Part shown: positions 1-9,889 of the stretch, one piece after another
Layout: every line of letters starts with the position of its first letter
How positions within the stretch are numbered: the stretch's first letter is position 1
DNA from: Staphylococcus sp. Marseille-Q5304
GTDB taxonomy: Bacteria; Bacillota; Bacilli; Staphylococcales; Staphylococcaceae
Direction of reading: 5' to 3'
Length of the DNA: 64,000 bases
Assembly (NCBI RefSeq): GCF_943737015.1
Contig: NZ_CALSFP010000001.1
Span: forward strand, 992,001 to 1,056,000
Notes under the pieces: generated by a model
Seen by the model: the letters and a program-made list of their open reading frames with translations, nothing else
What the model was told of the DNA's origin: nothing
Database searches by the model: none
Program-made: the position numbers and the translations under genes

Positions 1-1170
1 ATGATGTTTAAAGGGAATGCTTCAAAACTTGATTTTTCACCAAAAGAAGGGGACGAAGTTTTAATAGAAGCACGTATTTCGGTTTATGAACGTCGAGGAA
101 ATTATCAAATCTACGTTAATAAAATGCATATCGATGGTGTAGGTAACCTATACCAAAAGTTAGAACAACTTAAGAAGAAGCTTACTAAAGAAGGCTACTT
201 TGATCAAAATATTAAAAAAACGATACCTCAATTCCCTAAAAAAATAGCTATATTAACTGCGGGGACTGGTGCAGCAATTCGTGATATACATAGTACTATA
301 AATAGTAGATACCCGCTTGTGGAACAAATACAAATCAATACGCTCGTACAAGGCGAACAAGCAAAAGATAATATCGTGGAAAATATCAAACAGGCGGATC
401 AGCTTGACGTCGATACGATTATTATTGGTAGAGGCGGTGGCTCGATTGAAGATTTGTGGAACTTTAATGAAGAAGCAGTCGTACAAGCAATTTACCAATG
501 TCGTACACCCATCATTTCAGCAGTGGGACACGAAACTGATTTCACATTAAGTGATTTCGTTGCAGATGTAAGAGCTGCCACACCAACTCAAGCTGCTGTA
601 ATTGCCACACCTGATCAATATGAAATTAGACAATATTTACAACAAACGCAATTGACATTGACACGTTTTATAAAACAATTCGTTATAAAGCAACGTAAAC
701 AATTAGAACACTTAAGTAGTTATTATAAATTTAAAACACCGTCCTTATTATATGATCAACAAATTCAAAGAAGAGATGATCTCGAGAAGCAAATAAAGTT
801 AAATATGGAACTGAAGTTGAAAAATCATAAACAACAACTCCAATTATTAAATAACCGTATTAATCTCAAAGATTTTCAGCATTTTATCAATCGAGAGCAA
901 CGTTCTTTACAACAACAACATGTTTCTCTAACAAAAGTGATGACACAAAATATCGATCATTTAAAAAACCAACTTGCAAGAAAGCTGGAGAATTTAAATA
1001 ATTTAAGCCCAACGAATACGATGTTACGTGGATATACTATTGTGAATAAGGGTAATCAAGTGGTGACAAGCGCACATGATTTAAATCAAGATGATAATAT
1101 TGTGTTGACGATGAAAGATGGTTCAGTAGATGCACAAGTTAAGAAAGTTAGGTGTAATGATGACGAATGA
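1..1170 (+). CDS. xseA: Exodeoxyribonuclease VII large subunit, 5' truncated by window edge
   Basis: Catalytic subunit of exonuclease VII, which degrades single-stranded DNA to oligonucleotides together with XseB in the cytoplasm. The 389 visible residues hold the end of the N-terminal OB fold, the conserved [11 protein letters not shown] motif near residue 142, the [12 protein letters not shown] stretch near 173, a long coiled-coil region (about 210-330) and a C-terminal [13 protein letters not shown] block. By family length about 55 N-terminal residues lie left of the window, so the first ATG at base 1 is internal and not the start. The 3' end overlaps xseB by 11 nt, which suggests translational coupling. 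Identity is very secure. Confidence 0.95.
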   Translation: MMFKGNASKLDFSPKEGDEVLIEARISVYERRGNYQIYVNKMHIDGVGNLYQKLEQLKKKLTKEGYFDQNIKKTIPQFPKKIAILTAGTGAAIRDIHSTINSRYPLVEQIQINTLVQGEQAKDNIVENIKQADQLDVDTIIIGRGGGSIEDLWNFNEEAVVQAIYQCRTPIISAVGHETDFTLSDFVADVRAATPTQAAVIATPDQYEIRQYLQQTQLTLTRFIKQFVIKQRKQLEHLSSYYKFKTPSLLYDQQIQRRDDLEKQIKLNMELKLKNHKQQLQLLNNRINLKDFQHFINREQRSLQQQHVSLTKVMTQNIDHLKNQLARKLENLNNLSPTNTMLRGYTIVNKGNQVVTSAHDLNQDDNIVLTMKDGSVDAQVKKVRCNDDE

Positions 1171-1396
1171 AAATCAAAGTTTTGAAGATATGATGAAAGA
1201 GTTAGAAAATATTATCCAAAAGCTTGATAATGAGAATGTTTCATTAGAGGAATCACTCAACTTATATCAACGTGGCATGAAACTTTCAGCAAATTGTGAT
1301 GAAACGTTGAAAGAAGCAGAGCAAAAAGTTAATGAATTAATGACAGAAAACAATGAGGAGCAAACAAACAGTAATGATGAACCAAAAGATGCATAA
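1160..1396 (+). CDS. xseB: Exodeoxyribonuclease VII small subunit
   Basis: Small helical subunit (78 aa) that binds the XseA coiled coil. The sequence carries the family core [18 protein letters not shown] and a [14 protein letters not shown] block, followed by an acidic tail. I chose the ATG at 1160 because AGGTG at 1150-1154 is correctly spaced and the resulting N-terminus (MTNENQSF) matches staphylococcal XseB. An upstream in-frame ATG at 1130 has no good ribosome binding site, and the ATG at 1157 is too close to the AGGTG. It overlaps xseA by 11 nt and ispA by about 23 nt, so the three genes form one operon. Confidence 0.93.
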   Translation: MTNENQSFEDMMKELENIIQKLDNENVSLEESLNLYQRGMKLSANCDETLKEAEQKVNELMTENNEEQTNSNDEPKDA

Positions 1397-2255
1397 TTTG
1401 ACTGAAGAAATGAACACTTTGCTAGCAAATTCTATACCCAATTCTAATTTAGGTACCGATTTAGAAGAAAGCATGTCTTACTCTTTAAATGCTGGTGGAA
1501 AACGTATCCGTCCTGTCTTACTACTACTAACTTTAGAAATGTTAGAAGGAGACAAATCTAAAGGGTTAGCAACAGCTACTGCCTTAGAAATGATTCATAC
1601 GTATTCTTTAATTCATGATGACTTACCAGCTATGGATGATGATGATTATCGTCGTGGTAAATTAACAAACCACAAGGTATATGGTGAGTGGAAAGCCATA
1701 TTAGCAGGAGATGCTTTATTAACGAAAGCATTTGATTTAATTGCTAATGATCAATCACTTAATTCAGATATAAAAGTGAGACTCCTGCAAAGATTATCAT
1801 TTGCCAGTGGACATCTTGGAATGGTCGGTGGACAAACATTAGATATGCAAAGTGAATCTCAACAAGTAAATTTAACAACATTAGAACAAATTCATCATGC
1901 AAAAACGGGCGCATTATTAAAGTTTGCTGTTATGGCTGCAGTCGATATCGCACAACCAAACGAAAATATTGCATCTTTACTAGAGACTTATAGTGAACAT
2001 TTAGGTTTAATGTTCCAAATCAAAGATGATTTATTAGATATTTACGGTGATGAACAAAAGTTAGGTAAAGCTGTAGGTAGTGATATCAACAATGATAAGA
2101 GTACATACGTATCGTTGCTAGGTATCGAAGGTGCTGAAGAAAAATTAGCACAACATAAAACTGAAGCATATGAATGTTTAAAACAATTATCATCCGAATA
2201 TGATACTCAATACTTAGATGCAATTGTAAAATTATTTAGTGAACGCGAATCTTAA
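1374..2255 (+). CDS. ispA: Polyprenyl (farnesyl) diphosphate synthase IspA
   Basis: Condenses isopentenyl diphosphate with DMAPP/GPP to give farnesyl diphosphate, the precursor of undecaprenyl and heptaprenyl chains. Both aspartate-rich motifs are visible: DDLPAMD near residue 82 and DDLLD near residue 218, with AGGKRIRP before the first. The length (about 293 aa) is normal. The start is slightly uncertain (ATG 1374, 1377 or 1389). GAGGAG at 1355-1360 lies inside xseB and supports the first. A terminator follows at 2296. It shares the family with HepT further right, but the short-chain motif context points to IspA here. Confidence 0.93.
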   Translation: MMNQKMHNLTEEMNTLLANSIPNSNLGTDLEESMSYSLNAGGKRIRPVLLLLTLEMLEGDKSKGLATATALEMIHTYSLIHDDLPAMDDDDYRRGKLTNHKVYGEWKAILAGDALLTKAFDLIANDQSLNSDIKVRLLQRLSFASGHLGMVGGQTLDMQSESQQVNLTTLEQIHHAKTGALLKFAVMAAVDIAQPNENIASLLETYSEHLGLMFQIKDDLLDIYGDEQKLGKAVGSDINNDKSTYVSLLGIEGAEEKLAQHKTEAYECLKQLSSEYDTQYLDAIVKLFSERES

Positions 2256-2295
2256 TTATCCAATTTATAAGTTATTAATAATAGAATAAAATGTT

Positions 2296-2329
2296 AAAAT
2301 CATACTGCTGTAATGTAGTGTGATTTTTT
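2296..2329 (+). terminator. Rho-independent terminator after ispA
   Basis: An 11-bp stem (AAAATCATACT paired with AGTGTGATTTT, one G-U) with a 10-nt loop runs into a T-tract. It lies about 40 bases past the ispA stop and ends the xseA-xseB-ispA operon. Confidence 0.8.
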
Positions 2330-2542
2330 CTATGATATGTAACTTTTTTATATTTATTCATAAGATACATATTCAATTTTTAGCTATGGAATTATGGTTA
2401 TATTAAAAATGTTAATGTTAAAATTTTAATATAACGATAGTCACGCATTTTATCTCATAATATATACATTATGATTAGTAGTAGTCAAAGTCTCCATATG
2501 TTAAAATATTTGTATAAATATTCGTATATGAGGTGTATAAAA

Positions 2543-2995
2543 ATGGCTAAAAAATCTGTGAGGCATATAAAAATTAGAGAAATCATCTCGAATGAAAAAA
2601 TTGAAACACAAGATGACTTAGTAAAACGTTTAAATGAATATGAATTGAACGTTACGCAAGCAACGGTTTCAAGAGACATTAAAGAATTACAACTAATAAA
2701 GGTGCCAACACCTACAGGTCAATATGTTTATAGCCTTCCAAATGATAGAAAGTACCATCCACTTGAAAAATTAGGACGCTATTTAATGGATTCATTCGTA
2801 AATATTGATGGTACTGATAATCTATTAGTATTAAAAACGTTACCAGGAAATGCGCAGTCCATAGGTGCAATTTTAGACCAAATTGATTGGGACGAAGTAT
2901 TAGGAACAATTTGTGGTGACGATACATGTTTAATTATTTGTAAGGACCAGAAAGCTAGTGAAAGCATCAAGACACGTATCTTTAATCTATTATAA
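2543..2995 (+). CDS. argR: Arginine repressor ArgR/AhrC
   Basis: Arginine-responsive hexameric repressor/activator (150 aa) of arginine biosynthesis and catabolism. The N-terminal winged helix carries the recognition element [12 protein letters not shown] (residues 38-49). The C-terminal oligomerisation and arginine-binding domain shows [12 protein letters not shown] (101-112) and GTICGDDT (121-128). I used the ATG at 2543 with AGGTG at 2531; the longer in-frame extension to 2471 has no family support. It sits before recN as in other Bacilli. An ARG-box-like sequence overlaps its leader (see findings). Staphylococci usually carry additional ArgR paralogues; this position corresponds to the AhrC-type copy. 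Confidence 0.93.
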   Translation: MAKKSVRHIKIREIISNEKIETQDDLVKRLNEYELNVTQATVSRDIKELQLIKVPTPTGQYVYSLPNDRKYHPLEKLGRYLMDSFVNIDGTDNLLVLKTLPGNAQSIGAILDQIDWDEVLGTICGDDTCLIICKDQKASESIKTRIFNLL

Positions 2996-3018
2996 GTTTT
3001 TAAGGAAGTGATTTCGTA

Positions 3019-4689
3019 ATGTTACAAACCTTATCCATTAAACAATTCGCCATTATTGATGAATTGGAAGTTCATTTTGGCGATGGATTAACTGTGCTCA
3101 GTGGTGAAACTGGCTCTGGTAAATCAATAATTATAGACGCAATAGGTCAATTAATTGGTATGCGTGCTTCATCTGATTTCGTTAGACATGGAGAAAAGAA
3201 ATCAATTATAGAAGGTATTTTCGATATAGATGAAAGTAAAGAAGCTATTTCATTACTTCACGATTTATCTATCGATATTGATGAAGATTTTCTACTTGTT
3301 AAAAGAGAAATATTTAGTTCAGGAAAAAGTATTTGCCGTATCAACAATCAAATCGTAACTTTACAAGATTTGAGAAAAGTAATGCAAGAGTTGCTAGATA
3401 TACATGGTCAACATGAAACGCAATCTTTATTAAAACAAAAATACCATTTACGCTTATTGGATCATTATGCTGAGGATCGTTATTCGAAACTTTTAAAACA
3501 ATATGAAGATACATTTGATGCATACAGTGCTAAAAAGAAAGAGCTAGAAGAGTTAGAAACGGCAGATCAAGCACTCTTACAAAGATTGGATTTGTTAAAA
3601 TTCCAACACGAAGAATTAAAAGAGGCAAAGTTAGTTGAAAATGAAGTTGACCAATTAGAAAAAGATATTAAACGCATTCAAAATTCTGAAAACTTAAGTC
3701 TTTCGCTAAATAGTGCACATGTCACGTTAACTGATGAGCATGCCATTACTGATCGGCTTTATGAATTGAGTCAGCAACTTCAGACTATTAATGAAATCAT
3801 ACCAGGACAATATGATCAATTGAAAGAGGAAGTAGACCAGTTTTATTATACGTTAGAAGATGCAAAGCATCAGTTGTATGATGAACTCTCAAATACGGAA
3901 TTCGATGAACAATATTTAAATACACTAGAAAGCCGTATGAATTTATTAAATAACTTGAAACGTAAATATGGTAAAAATATCAATGAATTAATCGTTTATC
4001 AAAGTAAGCTAGAAAATGAAATCAATAAAATAGAAAACTACGAAGAAAGTACTTCAGATTTACGTTTACAAATTGATCAATTATATGAAAAAGTGATGGA
4101 TTTTGGCCAAAAACTTTCGAAAGAACGTAGAACTGTAGCACAGTCGTTACGTGATCATATCGTAGAAGAAATTCATAATTTACAAATGAAAGATGCAAAT
4201 TTAGAAATTTCATTTAAACCGCTAGAACAACCGACACGTGAGGGTATTGAATTTGTTGAGTTTCTCATCAGCCCAAACAAAGGTGAACCTTTAAAAAGTT
4301 TAAACAAAATAGCTTCAGGCGGAGAATTATCAAGAATCATGTTAGCGTTAAAATCTATTTTCGTTAAAACGAGAGGTCAGACTGCGATACTTTTTGATGA
4401 AGTTGATTCTGGTGTGTCTGGACAAGCTGCGCAAAAAATGGCTGAAAAGATGAAAGACTTATCGCAACATATTCAAGTTATATGTATTTCTCATTTACCA
4501 CAAGTTGCAGCGATGAGTGATCATCACTTATTGATAAGTAAAGCATCAGAGGATGATCGCACAACAACACAAGTAAAGGAATTAACGGGTGAAGGATGTA
4601 TTGAAGAAGTGGCACGAATGATAGCAGGTGCAAGTGTTACAGAACTCACTAAACAAAATGCCAAGGAAATGATTCAACAAAATAAATAA
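3019..4689 (+). CDS. recN: DNA repair protein RecN
   Basis: SMC-like ATPase (556 aa) that acts early at DNA double-strand breaks in the cytoplasm. Walker A GETGSGKS is at residues 29-36. A long coiled coil occupies roughly 150-370. The ABC signature ASGGELSR lies near 432 and the Walker B region FDEVDSGVSG near 457. Length is as expected for staphylococci. The ATG follows GGAAGTG, and the gene starts only 23 bases after argR, so the two are probably co-transcribed. No strong intrinsic terminator follows; see the intergenic dyads at 4689-4753. Confidence 0.95.
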   Translation: MLQTLSIKQFAIIDELEVHFGDGLTVLSGETGSGKSIIIDAIGQLIGMRASSDFVRHGEKKSIIEGIFDIDESKEAISLLHDLSIDIDEDFLLVKREIFSSGKSICRINNQIVTLQDLRKVMQELLDIHGQHETQSLLKQKYHLRLLDHYAEDRYSKLLKQYEDTFDAYSAKKKELEELETADQALLQRLDLLKFQHEELKEAKLVENEVDQLEKDIKRIQNSENLSLSLNSAHVTLTDEHAITDRLYELSQQLQTINEIIPGQYDQLKEEVDQFYYTLEDAKHQLYDELSNTEFDEQYLNTLESRMNLLNNLKRKYGKNINELIVYQSKLENEINKIENYEESTSDLRLQIDQLYEKVMDFGQKLSKERRTVAQSLRDHIVEEIHNLQMKDANLEISFKPLEQPTREGIEFVEFLISPNKGEPLKSLNKIASGGELSRIMLALKSIFVKTRGQTAILFDEVDSGVSGQAAQKMAEKMKDLSQHIQVICISHLPQVAAMSDHHLLISKASEDDRTTTQVKELTGEGCIEEVARMIAGASVTELTKQNAKEMIQQNK

Positions 4690-4736
4690 ACAAAATGTCA
4701 GCATGAAACTCAATCATTTTGTACAATTATGAAATG

Positions 4737-4753
4737 GAATAAGCTGCTTATTC
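4737..4753. repeat. 17-bp perfect dyad between recN and lpdA
   Basis: GAATAAGC and GCTTATTC flank a single T. It lies in the 286-base gap between recN and lpdA. A second, longer inverted pair (ACAAAATG ... CATTTTGT, about 4689-4713) precedes it. Neither has a T-tract, so an operator or a weak RNA hairpin is as likely as a terminator. Confidence 0.5.
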
Positions 4754-4975
4754 AACATCAAAATGAGTAATAATCTTTTAAAATTAATTGCTAAATAAAA
4801 TGCATTCATTTGATAAATGTAATATTAAATCATAGAATTAAAATTGAAAATGTGAAACAAAAAGTCAAAAAAAAGTTCGAACTGTAATGACTAGAATAGA
4901 ATTTTATAATAAATCTAATACGCGAATTTACACGAAGTATGTATGATAAATAGAAATTGTTAGGAGTCACTTAAA

Positions 4976-6397
4976 ATGTCAGAAGAACAATATGATTTAG
5001 TTATATTAGGCGGAGGGACGGCTGGCTATGTATCCGCAATTAGAGCATCTCAACTAGGTAAAAAGGTAGCTCTAGTCGAAAAATCATTGCTCGGTGGTAC
5101 ATGTTTACACAAAGGTTGTATCCCTACAAAAGCATTGTTGAAATCAGCAGAGGTTGCTAGAACAGTGAATGATGCAAGTGACTTTGGTATAGATGTGGAT
5201 AGCTTCAAATTAAACTTTAAACGCATCCAAGAACGTAAAGCTGAAATTGTTAATCAAATGTTTCAAGGGGTAAACCATTTGATGCAACATAACAAAATAG
5301 ATGTCTTCAACGGAACTGGTAGAATACTCGGCCCTTCAATATTTTCACCGCAAAGTGGAACAGTCTCTGTAGAATATGAAGATGGGGAATCAGAGCTCTT
5401 ACCTAATAATAATGTCTTAATAAGCACAGGTTCTACACCTGCTGAGTTACCATTTTTACCGTTTGATCATAACGTTGTGCTTTCAAGTGACGATATTTTA
5501 ACGATAGACGAACTTCCGCAATCATTGGCGATTATAGGCGGAGGTGTAATTGGTTTAGAATTTGCTTCCCTAATGACAGATTTCAATGTGGAAGTAACTG
5601 TGATTGAAGCAGGAGAACGCATCGTGCCAACTGAAAGCAAGCAAATAGCTAAAACACTGAAAAGTGAACTGACTGAGCGCGGTGTCAATTTCTTTGAAAA
5701 CACACAACTGACTGAAGAAGATGTAACTGTTGAAGACTCAAATATTAAACTTCAACTCAACCAAGAAACTATTACTTTCGATAAAGCATTAGTTTCAATT
5801 GGCCGTAGCCCTAATACTTCAGATATTGGCTTAAATAATACAAAAATTAAATTAACTGAAAAAAATCACATTATTGTAAATGAATTCCAACAAACTGAAG
5901 ATAAACATATATACGCTGCTGGCGATTGTATAGGCCAATTACAGCTTGCGCATGTTGGTTCAAAAGAAGGGATTACAGCAATTGATCATATGTTCGATGC
6001 ATCACCAATTGCTATAGATTATTCTAAAATGCCTAAATGTATTTATACTGAACCAGAAGTTGCAAGTATCGGGCATAATATTGATGAGGCTAAAGCACAG
6101 AACATTAATGCTAAAGCAATTAAAGTACCATTTAAAGCAATAGGTAAAGCAGTAATAGAAAATGTACAACAACAAAAAGGATTTTGTGAAGTAGTCATTG
6201 ACAAGGACAATGATGCAGTCATCGGAATAAATATGATTGGCCCACATGTGACCGAACTCATTAACGAAGTCTCATTATTCCAATTTATGAATGGTTCAAC
6301 TCTTGAACTAGGTTTAACAACACACGCGCATCCTTCACTTTCTGAAATTTTGATGGAATTAGGATTAAAAGTAGAAAATAGAGCGATTCACGTGTGA
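4976..6397 (+). CDS. lpdA: Dihydrolipoyl dehydrogenase (E3) of the branched-chain 2-oxoacid dehydrogenase
   Basis: FAD-dependent E3 component (473 aa) that reoxidises the dihydrolipoyl group of BkdB with NAD+. Visible are the FAD-binding GGGTAG (residues 12-17), the redox disulfide C43/C48 in GGTCLHKGCIP, an NAD-binding GGGVIGLEF near 187, and the C-terminal HAHPSLSE catalytic His-Glu region near 449. It is first in the lpdA-bkdA1-bkdA2-bkdB operon with spacings of 16, -8 and 12 bases. The context separates it from the E3 of pyruvate dehydrogenase. A -10-like TATAAT at 4905-4910 may serve the operon, but its -35 is poor. Confidence 0.92.
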   Translation: MSEEQYDLVILGGGTAGYVSAIRASQLGKKVALVEKSLLGGTCLHKGCIPTKALLKSAEVARTVNDASDFGIDVDSFKLNFKRIQERKAEIVNQMFQGVNHLMQHNKIDVFNGTGRILGPSIFSPQSGTVSVEYEDGESELLPNNNVLISTGSTPAELPFLPFDHNVVLSSDDILTIDELPQSLAIIGGGVIGLEFASLMTDFNVEVTVIEAGERIVPTESKQIAKTLKSELTERGVNFFENTQLTEEDVTVEDSNIKLQLNQETITFDKALVSIGRSPNTSDIGLNNTKIKLTEKNHIIVNEFQQTEDKHIYAAGDCIGQLQLAHVGSKEGITAIDHMFDASPIAIDYSKMPKCIYTEPEVASIGHNIDEAKAQNINAKAIKVPFKAIGKAVIENVQQQKGFCEVVIDKDNDAVIGINMIGPHVTELINEVSLFQFMNGSTLELGLTTHAHPSLSEILMELGLKVENRAIHV

Positions 6398-6413
6398 TTA
6401 GGAGGAAATATAT

Positions 6414-7412
6414 ATGTTTGATTATGAATCAGCTGGTTTAGACAAATCAGATCTTAAAACAATGTACAAATGGATGGATTTAGGCCGTAAAATTGATGAA
6501 CGTATGTGGTTACTCAATCGGGCAGGTAAGATACCATTTGTAATTAGTTGCCAAGGCCAAGAAGCCGCGCAAATAGGTATGGCTTATGCTATGGAACAAG
6601 GAGATATTTCATCTCCGTACTATAGAGATCTAGCTTTAGTAACCTATCTAGGGATGACACCACTAGATTCTATGTTAGCTGCGTTTGGTAAAAGAGATGA
6701 TATCAACTCAGGCGGAAAGCAAATGCCTTCACATTTTGGCAAAAAAGAAAAAGGCATTCTTTCACAAAGTTCTCCGGTCGGCACTCAAATCGTTCATGCA
6801 GTAGGGGCTGCACTCGCTTTAAAAATGGACAATAAACCTAACATTGCGATGACAACAGTAGGCGAAGGTAGTTCAAACCAAGGTGATTTTCACGAAGGTT
6901 TAAACTTCGCTGGAATACATAAATTACCGTTTATTTGTGTGATAGAAAATAATAAGTATGCGATTTCTGTACCAGACTCATTACAATATGGGGCTGAAAA
7001 GCTCTCGGATAGAGCTATTGGTTATGGTATACATGGTGAACACGTTGATGGCAACGACCCAATTGCAATGTTTAAAGTCATGAAAGAAGCAAGAGAACGT
7101 GCTTTAAATGGTGGCGGATCAACATTAATTGAAGCAATGTGTACAAGAATGACAGCTCACTCTTCTGATGATGATGACAAATACCGTACAATTGAAGAAC
7201 GCGATGAGCTCAAAACACTTGATTGTAACTTAAGATTCAAATCATTTTTATTAGAAAATGAAATCATCGATGAAACATGGTTACAAGAAATAGAAGATGA
7301 ACATAAAGCGCTCGTTAATGAAGCGACAAAAGAAGCAGAAAAAGCACCTTACCCGTCCGCAGAGGAAACTTATACGCACGTATATGATGAAGGGAGCTTA
7401 AACAATGGTTAA
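6414..7412 (+). CDS. bkdA1: Branched-chain 2-oxoacid dehydrogenase E1 alpha subunit
   Basis: Thiamine-diphosphate-binding E1 alpha subunit (332 aa), which with BkdA2 decarboxylates the 2-oxoacids of Leu, Ile and Val and feeds branched-chain acyl-CoA into fatty acid synthesis. The ThDP motif GEGSSNQGDFHEGLN begins near residue 149 and ends with ENNKYAIS near 180. The later RMTAHSSDDDD stretch corresponds to the regulatory loop of this family. GGAGG precedes the ATG. The gene overlaps bkdA2 by 8 nt. The older synonym bfmBAA is used in staphylococci. Confidence 0.93.
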   Translation: MFDYESAGLDKSDLKTMYKWMDLGRKIDERMWLLNRAGKIPFVISCQGQEAAQIGMAYAMEQGDISSPYYRDLALVTYLGMTPLDSMLAAFGKRDDINSGGKQMPSHFGKKEKGILSQSSPVGTQIVHAVGAALALKMDNKPNIAMTTVGEGSSNQGDFHEGLNFAGIHKLPFICVIENNKYAISVPDSLQYGAEKLSDRAIGYGIHGEHVDGNDPIAMFKVMKEARERALNGGGSTLIEAMCTRMTAHSSDDDDKYRTIEERDELKTLDCNLRFKSFLLENEIIDETWLQEIEDEHKALVNEATKEAEKAPYPSAEETYTHVYDEGSLNNG

Positions 7413-8388
7413 ATTATCTTATTTAGAAGCAATTCACCAAGCCATAGATCAGTCAATGGAACAAGATGATAACGTCTTTGTATTAGGTGAAGATGTTGGG
7501 AAAAAAGGTGGCGTATTTGGTGTAACATTAGGCTTGCAACAAAAATATGGAGAAGCACGTGTGTTAGATACGCCTTTAGCTGAATCGAATATAGTAGGAA
7601 CAAGTATTGGTGCAGCGATGTTAGGTAAAAGACCAGTAGCAGAAATCCAATTCGCAGAGTATATATTACCTGCAACGAACCAAATTATGAGTGAAGCTGC
7701 TAAAATGCGTTACCGTTCAAACAATGATTGGGATTGTCCTATTACAATTCGTTCACCGTTTGGTGGAGGTATCCACGGTGCATTATATCATTCACAAAGT
7801 ATTGAATCTGTCTTTGCTTCAACGCCTGGTTTAACAATTGTAATCCCTTCAACACCTTATGATGCTAAAGGTTTGTTGCTCGCATCCATTGAGAGTAATG
7901 ATCCTGTTCTTTATTTTGAACATAAAAAAGCTTACCGTTTACTTAAAGAAGAAGTTCCTGAAACGTATTATACTGTACCTATTGGAAAAGCAGATGTAAA
8001 AAGACAAGGTGATGATTTAACTGTCTTCACATATGGATTGTGTGTGAATTACTGTATTCAAGCCGCTGACATGTTAGAAGAAGATGGCTTTAATATTGAA
8101 GTAGTGGATTTGCGCACGGTTTATCCTTTAGATAAAGAAACAATTATTGAACGTGCTCGTCGTACGGGTAAAGTTTTATTAGTTACTGAAGATAATTTAG
8201 AGGGTAGTATTATATCAGAAGTAGCGGCGATTATTGCTGAGAACTGTTTATTTGATTTAGATGCACCTGTGATGCGCTTAGCAGGACCAGACGTGCCATC
8301 AATGCCGTTTTCTCCAACTTTAGAAGATGAGTTTATGATGAACCCTGATAAAATAAAGGTAAAAATGAAAGAACTAGCAGAATTTTAA
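7405..8388 (+). CDS. bkdA2: Branched-chain 2-oxoacid dehydrogenase E1 beta subunit
   Basis: E1 beta subunit (327 aa), a transketolase-like protein that completes the E1 active site. Conserved pieces include LGEDVGKKGGVFGVT (residues 27-41), the PLAESNIVGTSIGAA block near 58 and IRSPFGGGIHGALYHSQS near 115. The C-terminal half carries the transketolase C domain with VVDLRTVYPLD. The start overlaps the end of bkdA1, consistent with coupled translation of a 1:1 heterodimer. Synonym bfmBAB. Confidence 0.93.
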   Translation: MVKLSYLEAIHQAIDQSMEQDDNVFVLGEDVGKKGGVFGVTLGLQQKYGEARVLDTPLAESNIVGTSIGAAMLGKRPVAEIQFAEYILPATNQIMSEAAKMRYRSNNDWDCPITIRSPFGGGIHGALYHSQSIESVFASTPGLTIVIPSTPYDAKGLLLASIESNDPVLYFEHKKAYRLLKEEVPETYYTVPIGKADVKRQGDDLTVFTYGLCVNYCIQAADMLEEDGFNIEVVDLRTVYPLDKETIIERARRTGKVLLVTEDNLEGSIISEVAAIIAENCLFDLDAPVMRLAGPDVPSMPFSPTLEDEFMMNPDKIKVKMKELAEF

Positions 8389-8400
8389 GGAGGCTCAATT

Positions 8401-9684
8401 ATGGAAATAAAAATGCCTAAACTAGGCGAAAGCGTACATGAAGGTACAATTGAGCAGTGGCTTGTGTCAGTTGGGGATACAATTGAAGAATACGAACCAC
8501 TTTGTGAAGTGATTACAGATAAAGTAACAGCAGAAGTCCCATCGACATATGCTGGAACGGTAAAAGAAATTGTCGTCGATGAAGGCACAACAGTAGCTGT
8601 TGGTGATGTGATTTGCCATTTAGAAACAGATGAAAATGAAGCCGATACAACAGAAGAAGTTGAAAAAGATCAATTTGAGGAATCTGAAGATACTACACAA
8701 CAAAACAATACCACTAATGGAGATGCCACGTCTGTTTCAAAACCTCAAACATCAAATGATACAAATTCAAAAAATAACGGTAGATATTCACCTGTTGTCT
8801 TCAGACTCGCATCAGAAAATCAAATTGATTTGACACAAGTTGAAGGTACAGGATTTGAAGGACGCGTTACGAAAAAAGATATTGAAAAGGTGATTGAGGC
8901 CGGTACTCATAAAATTGGCTCATCAACTCATGTCCCTAAAGATTCACCTCGGGTAGAACAACAAGTTAAATATAATGAGCCTTCTCCTGGAACTTCTATT
9001 CCTGTCGACGGAGTTAGAAAACAAATAGCGAATAACATGGTGAATAGTGTTAACGAAATCCCTCATGCTTGGATGATGGTAGAAGCTGATGCTACTAATC
9101 TTGTTAAAACGCGTAACTACCATAAACAAAATTTTAAAGATAGCGAAGGATATAATTTAACGTACTTTGCATTTTTCGTTAAAGCTGTCGCAGAAGGTCT
9201 AAAAGCTTATCCATTGTTAAATAGTAGTTGGAAAGATAAAGAAATTATTATGCATAAAGATATTAATATTTCAATTGCAGTAGCCGATGAAGATAAACTT
9301 TATGTTCCAGTTATTAAAAATGCCGATGAAAAATCAATTAAAGGCATTGCTAGAGAAATAAATGAACTTGCGTTAAAAGCAAGAAATCAAAAATTAAAAT
9401 CAGAAGATATGCAAGGTGGTACTTTCACCGTTAATAATACGGGTACATTTGGATCCGTCTCTTCTATGGGTATAATTAATCACCCTCAAGCAGCAATATT
9501 GCAAATCGAATCTGTAATTAAAAAACCAGTTGTCATCGATGATATGATTGCAATTCGTCATATGGTAAATATGTGTATTTCCATTGATCATCGTATACTT
9601 GATGGCTTACAAGCAGGTAGATTTATGAATTTTGTAAAAACACGTATTGAACAATATACAATTGAACATACAAGTATATACTAA
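8401..9684 (+). CDS. bkdB: Branched-chain 2-oxoacid dehydrogenase E2 (dihydrolipoyl acyltransferase)
   Basis: E2 core of the complex (427 aa). Order of parts: one lipoyl domain (1-76) with the lipoyl lysine in EVITDKVTAEV (K41), an acidic and Asn/Thr-rich linker (about 80-128), the peripheral subunit-binding domain around 130-167 (RYSPVVFRLASEN, GRVTKKDIEKVI), then the catalytic acyltransferase domain ending with the active-site motif HRILDG near 397. AAGGAGG sits just before the ATG. A strong terminator follows at 9700, so the operon ends here. Synonym bfmBB. Confidence 0.93.
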   Translation: MEIKMPKLGESVHEGTIEQWLVSVGDTIEEYEPLCEVITDKVTAEVPSTYAGTVKEIVVDEGTTVAVGDVICHLETDENEADTTEEVEKDQFEESEDTTQQNNTTNGDATSVSKPQTSNDTNSKNNGRYSPVVFRLASENQIDLTQVEGTGFEGRVTKKDIEKVIEAGTHKIGSSTHVPKDSPRVEQQVKYNEPSPGTSIPVDGVRKQIANNMVNSVNEIPHAWMMVEADATNLVKTRNYHKQNFKDSEGYNLTYFAFFVKAVAEGLKAYPLLNSSWKDKEIIMHKDINISIAVADEDKLYVPVIKNADEKSIKGIAREINELALKARNQKLKSEDMQGGTFTVNNTGTFGSVSSMGIINHPQAAILQIESVIKKPVVIDDMIAIRHMVNMCISIDHRILDGLQAGRFMNFVKTRIEQYTIEHTSIY

Positions 9685-9699
9685 ATGCGACAATAGATT

Positions 9700-9757
9700 A
9701 ACTGTAGCTACAGCGTAATTCTGATATTTTAATTGCTCTGAGCTACAGTTTTTTTAT
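9700..9757 (+). terminator. Terminator of the bkd operon
   Basis: AACTGTAGCT (9700-9709) pairs with AGCTACAGTT (9741-9750), with partial inner pairing, and runs into seven or more T. It lies 15 bases after the bkdB stop. Confidence 0.85.
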
Positions 9758-9825
9758 TAGTAAATAGTTCAAAGTCAAATTATTGCTAATTCTGATAAGC
9801 ACGCTATTGTTTATAAACTCACTTG

Positions 9826-9854
9826 TTGAACTATGAAGTAGATATTAGTAAAAT
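9826..9854 (+). promoter_or_regulatory. Probable sigma-A promoter for the bacilliredoxin gene
   Basis: TTGAAC (9826-9831) and TAAAAT (9849-9854) are separated by 17 bases, upstream of the bacilliredoxin ribosome binding site at 9875. Consensus match is moderate. Confidence 0.45.
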
Positions 9855-9889
9855 AGGACTATCAATTCAATATGAAAGGTGTCGATAAC

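Noticed and set aside
1..3. ATG at the left edge as the start of xseA
   Set aside because: The N-terminal OB-fold part of the family is missing, so the gene begins outside the window.
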